From Marvinbryantia formatexigens DSM 14469 (GTDB lineage: Bacteria; Bacillota; Clostridia; Lachnospirales; Lachnospiraceae): DNA of 64,000 nucleotides. This document shows, piece by piece, positions 8,070 to 16,375 of the stretch. The notes beneath the pieces are model-generated. The model was not told the origin of the DNA. It was given only the letters and a program-made list of their open reading frames with translations, and made no database searches. Position numbers and translations under genes: made by a program. Each line of letters starts with the position of its first letter. Position 1 is the stretch's first letter. The DNA is taken from assembly GCF_025148285.1 (NCBI RefSeq), contig NZ_CP102268.1:3999501-4063500 (forward strand), read 5' to 3'.

Positions 8070-8735
8070 ATGGAACAGATCAGAGAAGTGAAAAAGAGCT
8101 TTTGTGTATTGTCGGCAGCCTATATCGTGCTGGGACTGGTGCTGCTGATATGGCCGGACATATCGGTGAGAACCTTCTGTTATGTTTTTGGCGTCGGCAT
8201 GATCATTTTCGGCTGCGCCCATATGATTATGTATTTTGTGAAGGATAAGCTGCACAGCGTTATGCAGATGGATATGGTGTGCGGCATCGTCGGAATTGCC
8301 ACCGGTCTGTATATCCTGCTGAAAATGGAGTACGTGCTGGAAATCATTCCGTTTGCACTCGGCATCGTGGCGCTTCTCGGTTCGGTCGTAAAATTACAGA
8401 ACGCCTTTGATTTAAAGCGCTTCGGCTCGCGCAGATGGTATATCATGCTGATTTTTGCCGTGGCGCTGCTTGTTACGGGAGCACTGCTGATTGCCAATCC
8501 GTTTGAGGGGCTGGAGGTGATCGTCGTTCTGATCGGCGTATCGCTGATCGTGGACGGCGTCGGAAACCTTGCCGGTATTTTCTGGATTGGCTATGTGATT
8601 AAGCACCCGCCAAAAGTCAATGCAGAAAAACGCTGCGATGTGGTGGATGTGAATGTGGAGACAGTCGACGCTCCGGAGGAGATTACAGCAGTGGCGCGAA
8701 AGGGCGCAGACAGGGGCGATGGAGAAAACGGATGA
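8070..8735 (+). CDS. HdeD-like (DUF308) membrane protein
   Basis: A 221-residue integral membrane protein resembling the HdeD/DUF308 family, with about six hydrophobic segments between residues 10 and 175 (for example VLGLVLLIWPDISV and IPFALGIVALLGSV) and a hydrophilic C-terminus. HdeD is linked to acid resistance in E. coli; the role in Clostridia is not known. Its AGGAGGACAG binding site lies 24 nt after rpoZ, and its stop codon overlaps the rimO start region, so it is in one operon with rimO-pgsA. The family call is by general similarity, so function stays open. Confidence 0.8.
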   Translation: MEQIREVKKSFCVLSAAYIVLGLVLLIWPDISVRTFCYVFGVGMIIFGCAHMIMYFVKDKLHSVMQMDMVCGIVGIATGLYILLKMEYVLEIIPFALGIVALLGSVVKLQNAFDLKRFGSRRWYIMLIFAVALLVTGALLIANPFEGLEVIVVLIGVSLIVDGVGNLAGIFWIGYVIKHPPKVNAEKRCDVVDVNVETVDAPEEITAVARKGADRGDGENG

Positions 8736-10072
8736 TGAAAATATTATTCATATCGCTTGGCTGTGACAAAAATCTGGTAGATTCCGAGGAAATGCTGGGA
8801 CTTCTCGCCAGACGGGGTTACACCATGACGGACGATGAGGAGCAGGCGGATATCATTATCATCAACACCTGCTGCTTTATCAATGACGCGAAGGAGGAAA
8901 GCGTCCAGACGATCCTGGAAATGGCGGAGCACCGCAAAAACGGAACCTGCCGGGCGCTGATCGTCACCGGATGCCTGGCACAGCGCTATAGAGAGGAAAT
9001 CACGACGGAAATCAGCGAGGTCGACGCCGTGCTCGGAACCTCCTCCTACGATGAGATCGTGGAAACGGTGGAGCGGGTGCTGGCAGGTCAGAAATACCTG
9101 CATTTCCAGGAGCTGGACCGTCTGCCGGCGCCGGATGGCGGGCGTGTGGTCACGACCGGCGGACATTATGCGCATCTGAAGATTGCGGAGGGGTGCGACA
9201 AGCATTGTACCTACTGTATTATTCCGCAGATACGCGGGAATTTCCGCAGCGTGCCGATGGAGCGTCTGCTGGCGCAGGCGGAGGAGCTTGCCGGAGGGGG
9301 CGTCCGGGAGCTGATCCTGGTGGCGCAGGAGACCACGCTGTACGGCGTGGATTTGTATGGGAAAAAGAGCCTTCATCTGCTGCTTCAGGAGCTCTGCAAA
9401 ATTAAGGGGATACGCTGGATACGGATTTTATACTGTTATCCGGAGGAAATCTACGAGGAACTGATAGAGACTATCCGCACGGAAAAGAAAATCTGCCACT
9501 ATCTCGACCTGCCGATCCAGCATGCGTCCAACCGGATACTGAAACGGATGGGACGGCGTACCTCCAGGGAGCAGCTGGCGGAAATCATCCATAAGCTGCG
9601 CCGGGAGATTCCAGATATTGCGCTCAGGACAACGCTGATTTCCGGCTTTCCGGGAGAGACGCAGGAGGACCACGAGGAGCTGATGGCGTTTGTGGATGAA
9701 ATGGAATTTGACCGTCTCGGCGTATTTCCATACTCCCAGGAGGAGGGAACGCCGGCTGCCGCAATGCCGGACCAGATTCCCCAGGAGATAAAGGAAGCGC
9801 GCAGGGACGAGCTGATGGAGCTGCAGCAGGAGATTGTCTTTGAAAAGAACGATGCCATGTGCGGCAGAACGGTGACTGCGATGGTGGAGGGGTATCTCAC
9901 GGATGAGAATGTCTATGTGGCAAGAACGTACGCGGATGCGCCCGGAGTAGACGGTTATCTGTTTATCGAGACGCAGGAGACCCTGATGAGCGGCGATTTC
10001 GTGAGGGTGCGCATTACCGGCGCGCTGGAATACGATTTGATAGGAGAGATAGAAGATGAATTTGCCGAATAA
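8732..10072 (+). CDS. rimO: Ribosomal protein S12 methylthiotransferase RimO
   Basis: A radical-SAM enzyme that adds a methylthio group to an Asp of ribosomal protein S12. The N-terminal UPF0004 domain holds the cluster Cys residues in SLGCDKN (Cys11), INTCCF (Cys47/48) and VTGCLAQ (Cys81). The radical-SAM cluster is EGCDKHCTYC (Cys155, Cys159, Cys162), and a TRAM domain closes the 446-residue protein. LGCDKNLVDSE and the PQIRGNFRS region fit RimO rather than MiaB. Two adjacent ATGs are possible starts. The 3' end overlaps pgsA by 17 nt. Confidence 0.95.
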   Translation: MMKILFISLGCDKNLVDSEEMLGLLARRGYTMTDDEEQADIIIINTCCFINDAKEESVQTILEMAEHRKNGTCRALIVTGCLAQRYREEITTEISEVDAVLGTSSYDEIVETVERVLAGQKYLHFQELDRLPAPDGGRVVTTGGHYAHLKIAEGCDKHCTYCIIPQIRGNFRSVPMERLLAQAEELAGGGVRELILVAQETTLYGVDLYGKKSLHLLLQELCKIKGIRWIRILYCYPEEIYEELIETIRTEKKICHYLDLPIQHASNRILKRMGRRTSREQLAEIIHKLRREIPDIALRTTLISGFPGETQEDHEELMAFVDEMEFDRLGVFPYSQEEGTPAAAMPDQIPQEIKEARRDELMELQQEIVFEKNDAMCGRTVTAMVEGYLTDENVYVARTYADAPGVDGYLFIETQETLMSGDFVRVRITGALEYDLIGEIEDEFAE

Positions 10073-10592
10073 ACTGACGACACTGAGAATGATTCTGATT
10101 GTCCCCTTTGTAATCTGCATGATACTGGGGGGCGACGGAAACTTACGCTTCCTCGCGCTGGCAATTTTTGTGATTGCGAGCATCACGGACTGGCTGGACG
10201 GCTACCTGGCAAGGAAGAATCATCTGGTAACGAATTTTGGAAAATTTATGGACCCGCTGGCGGACAAGCTGCTGGTAAGCGCGGCGATGATTTGTCTGGT
10301 GGAGCTGGGAAGGCTGCCGGCGTGGATCGTGATTATCATTATCAGCCGTGAATTTGCCATCAGTGGTTTCCGTCTGATTGCCTCGGACAATGGAATTGTC
10401 ATCGCGGCGAGCTGGTGGGGGAAATTTAAGACCACCGCGCAGATGATAATGATCATTCTGCTGATTGCTGATCTGGGCGGCGTATTTGCCGTGCTGGAGC
10501 AGATTTTTATCTGGCTGGCGCTGGCGCTGACGGTTGTTTCACTGGTTGATTATATCTGGAAAAACAGACAGGTTCTGAGTATGCAGTCATAG
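10056..10592 (+). CDS. pgsA: CDP-diacylglycerol-glycerol-3-phosphate 3-phosphatidyltransferase
   Basis: Makes phosphatidylglycerol phosphate, the committed step to phosphatidylglycerol and cardiolipin, in the membrane. The 178 residues contain the full CDP-alcohol phosphatidyltransferase motif with Asp45, Asp48-Gly49, Ala52-Arg53, Gly62, Asp66 and Asp70 in correct spacing, plus four or more hydrophobic segments. The N-terminus NLPNKLTTLRM is typical of PgsA. It overlaps the end of rimO and is followed 15 nt later by cinA, an order widespread in Firmicutes. Confidence 0.95.
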   Translation: MNLPNKLTTLRMILIVPFVICMILGGDGNLRFLALAIFVIASITDWLDGYLARKNHLVTNFGKFMDPLADKLLVSAAMICLVELGRLPAWIVIIIISREFAISGFRLIASDNGIVIAASWWGKFKTTAQMIMIILLIADLGGVFAVLEQIFIWLALALTVVSLVDYIWKNRQVLSMQS

Positions 10593-10607
10593 ACAGAGGA
10601 GAGGAAT

Positions 10608-11849
10608 ATGAACGTAGAACTGATTTCGGTTGGCACGGAAATTTTGCTTGGAAATATTGTAAACACAAACGCGGCGTATCTTTCTGAAAAATGTGCGCTG
10701 CTGGGACTGTCTCTGTATTATGAGACCGCGGTGGGCGATAACGAAAAGCGCCTGGAGGAGACTCTGAAAACGGCGCTTTCACGCTCGGACGTTGTAATCC
10801 TGTCGGGCGGGCTCGGACCGACGCAGGACGACCTCACAAAAGAGACCGCCGCGCGCGTGATGGGAAAGAAGCTCGTGGAGGATAAGCATTCGCGGGAGCG
10901 CATCGAGGAATACTTTAAAAACAGCAGTATGAAGAAGATTACGGAAAACAACTGGAAGCAGGCGATGGTTCCGGAGGGCTGTATCGTGGTGGACAACCAG
11001 AACGGCACGGCGCCCGGCATCATCATGGAGGAAAACGGAAAGACTGTGATTCTGCTTCCGGGACCGCCGAATGAATTAAAGCCGATGTTCGAGCACGATA
11101 TCTTCCCCTACTTAAATAAAAAGCGTCCGGAGGTAATCTATTCCGTGATGGTGAAGCTGTGCGGCGTTGGCGAGAGCGCGGTGGAGACGCAGATAAAGGA
11201 TTTGATCGATAAACAGACGAATCCGACTATTGCGACCTACGCAAAGACCGGCGAGGTGCATCTGCGGGTGACGGCGAGCGCGCCGGATGAAAAGGAAGCA
11301 AAGCGGTTGATCAGACCGATGGTAAAGGAGCTGAAAAACCGCTTTGGCAATGCGATTTATACAATGGATGAGCAGGTGACGCTGGAGCAGGCGGTGATTC
11401 AGATGCTGCGCGGACGTGAGCTGACGCTTACGACGGCGGAATCCATCACCGGCGGAATGCTGGCGGCGCGTCTGACGAATGTGCCGGGTGCGTCCGAGGT
11501 GTTCCGCCAGGGCTTTGTGACATACTGCAACCGCGCCAAGAGAAAGCTGCTGGATGTGAAGAAGACAACGCTCAAGGATTACGGTGCAGTCAGCGAGAAA
11601 ACGGCAAAGGAAATGGCGAAAAACGGGGCGTTTATCACCGGCTCCGATGTCTGTATCTCTCTGACAGGAATCGCCGGTCCGGGCACGGAGGAGGATAAGC
11701 CGGTCGGACTGGTCTATATGGCGTGCTCCTATCACGGAAAGGTCACGGTCAGAGAATTTCATTTTAAGGGAGAGCGCGCAAAAATCCGTGAGAGCGCGGT
11801 GGTGAAGGCACTGACCATGCTGCGGGAATGTATTCTGGCGGAAGACTGA
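10608..11849 (+). CDS. cinA: CinA-family protein (competence/damage-inducible; NMN deamidase-like C-terminus)
   Basis: A two-domain protein of 413 residues. The N-terminal molybdopterin-binding-like (COG1058) domain starts with VELISVGTEILLGNIVNTNA and includes LSGGLGPTQDDLTKE. The C-terminal PncC-type domain (from about 258) contains TTAESITGGMLAARLT and LTGIAGPGTEEDKPVG, the region linked to nicotinamide mononucleotide deamidation. An AGAGGAG binding site lies before the ATG. It closes the rimO-pgsA-cinA operon. Whether both activities are present cannot be judged from sequence. Confidence 0.94.
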   Translation: MNVELISVGTEILLGNIVNTNAAYLSEKCALLGLSLYYETAVGDNEKRLEETLKTALSRSDVVILSGGLGPTQDDLTKETAARVMGKKLVEDKHSRERIEEYFKNSSMKKITENNWKQAMVPEGCIVVDNQNGTAPGIIMEENGKTVILLPGPPNELKPMFEHDIFPYLNKKRPEVIYSVMVKLCGVGESAVETQIKDLIDKQTNPTIATYAKTGEVHLRVTASAPDEKEAKRLIRPMVKELKNRFGNAIYTMDEQVTLEQAVIQMLRGRELTLTTAESITGGMLAARLTNVPGASEVFRQGFVTYCNRAKRKLLDVKKTTLKDYGAVSEKTAKEMAKNGAFITGSDVCISLTGIAGPGTEEDKPVGLVYMACSYHGKVTVREFHFKGERAKIRESAVVKALTMLRECILAED

Positions 11850-11923
11850 CGCGCAGAAGCCTTGCCGGATTCAGATATCCGGCTGGTTGACGTCAGGTAT
11901 GGACGCCTGGCAGCTCTGCCGCA

Positions 11924-12214
11924 TCAGCGCATCTGCTTCATTTTCTGTATAAGGGAGACCATCTGCTCGATTTTTGCGGTTTCTTCCGGGGATTTTCCCT
12001 GCTTTAAAACTTCGAGAATCAGATTCGTCTCTTCATTTGTAAAGGATTTTCCGCTTGATTTTGTCTGGGAGGCTGCTGCCATGAGAAATGGCAGCAGCTC
12101 TTTTTGCGATTTACCCTTCCCCTGGTCTGCCAGCGTCATAAGCATCTGCAGCTTGGAAGCGTCGATATTTTTCAGCGCCGGATTGTTCATCCAGCTAAAA
12201 TCATTATTTGCCAT
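11924..12214 (-). CDS. Small conserved-type protein of unknown function
   Basis: Not recognised. The 96 residues are predicted helical and polar, with a Lys/Gln-rich, slightly basic C-terminus (VSLIQKMKQMR) and no membrane segment or cysteine. A GTGAGG binding site precedes the ATG. It follows the other small - strand gene by nine nucleotides, so the two form a pair. Clear binding sites, full-length frames and tight spacing argue that both are real. A role cannot be inferred. Confidence 0.7.
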   Translation of the reverse strand: MANNDFSWMNNPALKNIDASKLQMLMTLADQGKGKSQKELLPFLMAAASQTKSSGKSFTNEETNLILEVLKQGKSPEETAKIEQMVSLIQKMKQMR

Positions 12215-12223
12215 ATCCGGACC

Positions 12224-12547
12224 TCACATTTTCTGGAATTCCTGGTACATTTTCAGGGTCGTCATTAAATTTACCGCCTGGTCGACAGACTGCCGCTGGG
12301 CGTCGTTGCAGTACGGAAGAATATCATTCAGAATTTCCTCCGGGCTGGCGGACGGCGCGCTGCAGGCGTGCACCGGATTGCTGTAATAAGAAAGAAGGTT
12401 GGAAACCTCCATCATCTTGATATAAACAGAAAAAGCCTTCTGCATGGAGGCGGGCAGATAAGGAATGGCGGCTTTCGCCATCTGGAGCCCTTTTCCGTCC
12501 GCAATCCGGTCCACGGCGGTCAGCGGCGCTTTTGCATTCTCTTCCAT
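12224..12547 (-). CDS. Small protein of unknown function, first gene of a two-gene unit
   Basis: Not recognised. The frame is open much further upstream through the 32-bp repeats, but the start is placed at the ATG giving MEENAKAPLT because GGGAG stands seven bases ahead. The upstream extension is repeat-encoded and implausible. The 107 residues are mostly helical, with the middle KAFSVYIKMMEVSNLLSYY and a C-terminal YQEFQKM. There are only two cysteines and no membrane span is evident. The downstream partner starts nine nucleotides after its stop. Confidence 0.7.
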   Translation of the reverse strand: MEENAKAPLTAVDRIADGKGLQMAKAAIPYLPASMQKAFSVYIKMMEVSNLLSYYSNPVHACSAPSASPEEILNDILPYCNDAQRQSVDQAVNLMTTLKMYQEFQKM

Positions 12548-12620
12548 AGAAAACTCCCTGCATTTCTTTTCCATCATGTATATGCAGAAAGGATGGATTT
12601 TATGAATTATGCCGGTCCTC

Positions 12621-12812
12621 CGGCGCTGCTTTTGAAATGATGTACACCAGTCCGTCGCCACTTTTGGGATGACGTACACCAGTCCGGCGCTGCTTTTGAA
12701 ATGATGTACACCAGTCCGTCGCCACTTTTGGGATGACATATACCAGTCCGTCGCTGCTTTTGGGATGACGTACACCAGTCCGTTACTGCTTTTGGTATGG
12801 CGCACACCAATC
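12621..12812. repeat. 32-bp tandem repeat, six units
   Basis: Six head-to-tail units of exactly 32 bp start at 12621, 12653, 12685, 12717, 12749 and 12781. The common core is CTTTTG..ATGA.GTACACCAG, with two alternating variants (GCTGCTTTTGAAATG and GCCACTTTTGGGATG types). Units 1 and 3 are identical, and the last unit is the most decayed. It fills most of the 354-bp gene-free gap between the divergent small genes. The period is not a multiple of three, so it does not encode a protein repeat. Confidence 0.9.
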
Positions 12813-12901
12813 TGGCGTGTGCGACATACCGTAGAATAGAATGGCGCTGTTGTCTGAGTCTGACGTAAACAGCAGCTATAAAACAGCAAAAAGGAGTTAT
12901 T

Positions 12902-13069
12902 ATGAAAAGTCATATTGTAATAGATGGGAATGCGTTTTACGAGGTGGATGAGGAGTGTCTGCGCAGAAAAAAGAGCAGAGCAGAAAATACCGGAGCGGGA
13001 AAGGAAAAAGCGGCGAAGGACGGCCGGCAGAATGCGGCGCGCGCACAGCGGGGCGGTCGGCGGACATAG
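12902..13069 (+). CDS. 55-residue small protein, unknown function
   Basis: Not recognised by family. A strong AAGGAG binding site stands five bases before the ATG. The first 25 residues (MKSHIVIDGNAFYEVDEEC and on) look like a folded, conserved-type start, and the rest is a Lys/Arg/Ala-rich hydrophilic tail. A longer overlapping frame starting at 12924 was rejected: it is Arg-rich and has no binding site. The gene is followed by a terminator hairpin at 13203-13230. It stands alone beside the tandem repeat. Confidence 0.65.
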   Translation: MKSHIVIDGNAFYEVDEECLRRKKSRAENTGAGKEKAAKDGRQNAARAQRGGRRT

Positions 13070-13202
13070 CGCCGCAGACCGGCGACAGAACGAAAGATAT
13101 GGGAAGATATGGCGCCGCAGACCAGCGACGGAACGAAAGGATATGGCGCCGCAGACAGGCGGCGGAAAAAGATATGGCGTACTGGAAGGTGTGCTGGCAG
13201 AG

Positions 13203-13251
13203 AAAAACCCGGCGGAAAAGCCGGGTTTTTCCGGCTCCGTAAAGGAGCCGG
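13203..13251. terminator. Terminator hairpin pair
   Basis: A stem AAAAACCCGGC/GCCGGGTTTTT (13203-13213 with 13220-13230) has A- and T-runs on its two sides and so can work in both directions. It is followed at once by a second hairpin, CCGGCTCC/GGAGCCGG (13231-13251). It separates the 55-residue + strand gene from the convergent Cys-rich - strand gene. Confidence 0.85.
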
Positions 13252-13261
13252 GAAGTAAAGA

Positions 13262-13513
13262 TTAGCAGCAGCCGCCCAGGTTAAAGCCGTTGCCGTTGCC
13301 GCAGAAGAGCAGCAGAAGGATAATCCAGCAGCAGCTGTTGTTGTCGCCGTCGCAGCCGCCAAAACCGTTGTTGTTGAACAGGGAAGCCAGAATCAGCAGC
13401 CAGAGGATGGTGCATCCGCAGTCTCCGCCGAAAATAGAACGTCCGTTGCCGCAGCCGTTGTCACAGTTGTTGTCACATCCGCATCCGCAGTTTGTAGCTG
13501 TTAAATCACTCAT
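13262..13513 (-). CDS. Small Cys/Gly/Asn-rich protein
   Basis: An 83-residue protein with 13 cysteines, many Gly and Asn, and two short hydrophobic stretches (TILWLLILASLF and WIILLLLF). It resembles the small proteins often labelled chorion-class high-cysteine protein in Lachnospiraceae genomes. Such proteins have been suspected to be spore or envelope components, but this is inference. A perfect GGAGG binding site precedes the ATG. It lies 58 bp downstream of a Csp-like protease gene on the same strand. Cys-rich ends and hydrophobic centres suggest membrane or coat association. Confidence 0.75.
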   Translation of the reverse strand: MSDLTATNCGCGCDNNCDNGCGNGRSIFGGDCGCTILWLLILASLFNNNGFGGCDGDNNSCCWIILLLLFCGNGNGFNLGGCC

Positions 13514-13571
13514 GATAAATCCTCCATGAATTTTCTTTACACTTCAAGATATGCAGGTGTGTTCCGGAGTG

Positions 13572-15284
13572 TTACATAAGAGTTTCAAAAATGCGGTAAA
13601 GGTTTAAGGTGCCGTAGCCCCACTCCCGGTTCGGATACACGACACCTCTCTGGCGGACGGCTCCGCGGGTCAGATAATCCTTTACCGAGCGGTTTGTGAT
13701 AAACTGCGGGGAGGGCTGGTCCTGGTTCCAGTTCAGCAGCAGGGCGACGGCGCCCGCCGTGATGGCGGCGGCAGCGGAGGAGCCGGTGCGGCGGATGTAG
13801 GGATTGAGCGGCGGCAGATTTCCGGAGGCGGATGCCGGACCGTAGACGGATACACCCGGAGCGGTGATGTCCGGCTTGGTCATGCCGGTCCGTGTGTTTC
13901 CGCGCCCGGAATTGATAAACAGGCTGCCGGTGTAGGCATCGTAGGTGCTGACGGTGATAACGGATTCATCCGTGGAGGGAACCGTGAGCGTGGTGTAGGG
14001 GTCCGGGTCCAGAAAGACCGTGCCGGGGGAGAGGAAGCCGTCCACCGGAAGCCACATGTGAAAGGAGCCGAGCGGCGTCTGCGTGCTGGAAACACTGATG
14101 CGCCAGATGCCGGGCGTTGGCTTCAGAAACCGCAGAACGATGAGCTGCGCGCCGGAGGTATATTCTGCGATTTCATAGGAAACCTCCAGGACCGTGCGCT
14201 CCGCAATGAAGCTGTAGGTGCTGCGCGTGCCCGGACGCGGCGGAATGCGCGGGATGGTCTCACCGAGCGGGGAGGTGATGGAGACACCGTACAAATCGGG
14301 GGAATCCGCCCAGATTTCCAGGAAGACCCCGTCCGTATCCTCATCGATCAAAAGCTCCGTTCCGGGGGCGACCATAGAGGGCGACTGCGCCTGGTAAAAA
14401 TGATGCGCCAGTCCGGTCTCGTTGCCCGCTGCCGCTGTACAGAAGCAGCCAAGATAGTCGAGGATAAAGGAAAGATAGCGCTCCAGCGGGGAATTTCCGC
14501 TGTGGTCGCCCTGGTTTGTGCCAAGGCTGATGCAGATGACGAGCGGAAGGCTGTAGCTTGCGGCAAGAGAGAGCAGATAGCGCAGTCCCATCATGATATC
14601 GGATTCCTGGAAAGCGACGGCGCCCTCGCGGACAAGAAAATAATCGCGCAGGTTTTGTTTGGCGGGCTTGAGCTTTACCGCCGCAATTTTGCAGGCGGGC
14701 GCAGCGCCGGTAAATTCGCCGGAGATATCCTCGCTTCCGGCGGCGACGCCGGCGACAAAGGTGCCGTGTCCATCCTCATCCTTCTGCGGGACGATTTCGT
14801 AGGGATTATCAGAGCGCAGGGCGCGGTTGATGTCTTCAGACGTATAGCCGGTGCCGTAGCCCATATCAAAGGGCGGGCTGGCGGAGGGGCGCGTCTGGTC
14901 CCAGATGCCGAGAATCCGGGTGTCGCCGGAGAGCGTGCGGAAAGCGGGGCGTGTATAATCAATGCCGGTATCCAGAAAGCCGAGGAGAATATCCTTGCCG
15001 CGGTAGCCAAGAGAGGGCTGCGTCTGCACCCGCAGAATCCCGGACACCTCCAGGCTGGTTGTGTCGAGCGTCGTAAAAAGCTTTGGTGTCAGCGAATAAT
15101 TGATGCCCTGCGGCAGACTGCCGGGAACATTGCGCAGATGAACCATGCCGAAGCGCGCACCGAAAAGCTGCGCGCCAAGATGCGCGTAGGCTTCCAGAAA
15201 ATTTTCACTGGAAATGGTAACGGGAAGTATGGCGTCAAAATAATCATTGGAATATATTTTGTCCTGCAGGGAAGGTTCCGGCAT
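13572..15284 (-). CDS. Csp-like subtilisin-family (S8) serine protease
   Basis: A 570-residue S8 peptidase of the kind related to the Clostridium Csp germination proteases, which process the spore-cortex hydrolase precursor. The catalytic triad is intact: Asp105 in FLDTGIDY, His173 in DGHGTFVAG and Ser503 in TGSSAAAAIT, with the oxyanion Asn in AAAGNETG. No signal peptide is seen. The first 95 residues may be a prodomain, and the long insert between His and Ser (about 330-430) matches the jelly-roll insert of Csp proteins. AGAAGGAA precedes the ATG. It diverges from a second S8 gene. Confidence 0.88.
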   Translation of the reverse strand: MPEPSLQDKIYSNDYFDAILPVTISSENFLEAYAHLGAQLFGARFGMVHLRNVPGSLPQGINYSLTPKLFTTLDTTSLEVSGILRVQTQPSLGYRGKDILLGFLDTGIDYTRPAFRTLSGDTRILGIWDQTRPSASPPFDMGYGTGYTSEDINRALRSDNPYEIVPQKDEDGHGTFVAGVAAGSEDISGEFTGAAPACKIAAVKLKPAKQNLRDYFLVREGAVAFQESDIMMGLRYLLSLAASYSLPLVICISLGTNQGDHSGNSPLERYLSFILDYLGCFCTAAAGNETGLAHHFYQAQSPSMVAPGTELLIDEDTDGVFLEIWADSPDLYGVSITSPLGETIPRIPPRPGTRSTYSFIAERTVLEVSYEIAEYTSGAQLIVLRFLKPTPGIWRISVSSTQTPLGSFHMWLPVDGFLSPGTVFLDPDPYTTLTVPSTDESVITVSTYDAYTGSLFINSGRGNTRTGMTKPDITAPGVSVYGPASASGNLPPLNPYIRRTGSSAAAAITAGAVALLLNWNQDQPSPQFITNRSVKDYLTRGAVRQRGVVYPNREWGYGTLNLYRIFETLM

Positions 15285-15345
15285 AGGCTGTTTCCTTCTT
15301 TCTTTTATACGCTATAGTATTTTATACGGTGCGGAGGCAGGTTTT

Positions 15346-15375
15346 GTGACGGTATCTGATCTTTTTACATATAAT
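15346..15375 (+). promoter_or_regulatory. Candidate promoter of the second S8 protease gene
   Basis: GTGACG, 18-nt spacer, TATAAT, about 55 bp before the start codon. The -10 box is perfect and the -35 box is 4 of 6. It lies in the 147-bp divergent gap between the two protease genes. Confidence 0.5.
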
Positions 15376-15431
15376 AATGATGCCAGGGGCAAAAGCTGTC
15401 CGGCGAAAGGGTTTCGTGACAGGAGGATTCC

Positions 15432-16319
15432 ATGAACAGAGCAAGAAGAATTATTCATGCAGAGGAGGCGTGGGCGCGCGGACTTACCGGAAAGGGAATT
15501 ACCGTGGCGGTGCTGGATACCGGTGCGGCGCCTCACCCGGATTATGCGAAGCGGCTCATCTGCTTCAGGGATTTCATCGGCGGACGTCCGGCGCCATACG
15601 ACGATTACGGACACGGGACTCATGTGACCGGGATTCTCGCCGGAGGAGGCGTGCTGTCAAAAAATTTCCGGGGAATTGCACCGGAGGCGGAAATCGTACA
15701 TCTGAAGGTGCTGGACAGAAACGGAAACGGCAGACGGGGCGACGTGATTAACGGGATACGCTGGATTCTTAAGCACCGGGAGGAATACGGCATCCGTGTG
15801 ATGAATATTTCCGTCGGCACGGTGAAGGAGGGGGACGTCCGGGATGAACTGCTGGTGAAGGCGGTGGAGGAGGCGTGGGATGCGGGCATCGTGGTCGTGG
15901 TAGCCGCCGGCAATATGGGACCGCAGCCGCAGACAATCACGGCGCCTGGCAACAGCCGCAAGGTGATTACTGTCGGCTCATCGGACGATACGGCGCCGGT
16001 GTACTCCGGAAGAGGTCCGACCAGAAACTGTATCTGCAAGCCGGACATTGTGGCGCCCGGCTCCGGGATTGTATCCTGCAACGCAGCGTGGCAGAAGGGG
16101 CAGCCCGCCTACTGCCGCAAGAGCGGCACTTCGATGGCGACGCCGATGGTTTCCGGGGCAGTGGCGCTGCTTTTATCAAAGGAACCCTGGCTGACAAATG
16201 TGGAGGTAAAAATGCGTCTGATGGAGACGGCGCAGAATCTCGGATGGCCGCACAGCAGGCAGGGCTGGGGACTTCTGAATGTCAGCAGATTTTGCAGAAT
16301 CTTCTTAACAAATGGATAG
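15432..16319 (+). CDS. Subtilisin-family (S8) serine protease, short cytoplasmic type
   Basis: A compact 295-residue subtilisin with the whole triad: Asp29 in VAVLDTGAAP, His61 in DYGHGTHVTG and Ser233 in SGTSMATPMVSG; Asn160 in VVAAGNMGP is the oxyanion residue. There is no signal peptide and almost no prodomain, which fits intracellular subtilisins of the AprX/Isp type. CAGGAGG stands ahead of the ATG. It is divergent from the larger Csp-like protease, and the lactonase gene follows 56 bp later. Substrate is unknown. Confidence 0.92.
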   Translation: MNRARRIIHAEEAWARGLTGKGITVAVLDTGAAPHPDYAKRLICFRDFIGGRPAPYDDYGHGTHVTGILAGGGVLSKNFRGIAPEAEIVHLKVLDRNGNGRRGDVINGIRWILKHREEYGIRVMNISVGTVKEGDVRDELLVKAVEEAWDAGIVVVVAAGNMGPQPQTITAPGNSRKVITVGSSDDTAPVYSGRGPTRNCICKPDIVAPGSGIVSCNAAWQKGQPAYCRKSGTSMATPMVSGAVALLLSKEPWLTNVEVKMRLMETAQNLGWPHSRQGWGLLNVSRFCRIFLTNG

Positions 16320-16375
16320 AATTATGTTATATTATACAAAGGAGCCGTGCGAAACGGCGGAAAGGACGGACGATT

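Noticed and set aside
12621-12812. CRISPR-like array
   Set aside because: The units abut directly with no unique spacers, and no cas genes are nearby. It is a plain tandem repeat.
12607-12913. Open frame through the 32-bp repeats extending the small - strand gene upstream
   Set aside because: It encodes repeat-derived peptide in a period not divisible by three; a proper binding site starts the gene at 12547 instead.
12924-13265. 113-residue Arg-rich open frame
   Set aside because: It has no binding site, extreme composition, and overlaps the better-supported 55-residue gene and a terminator.
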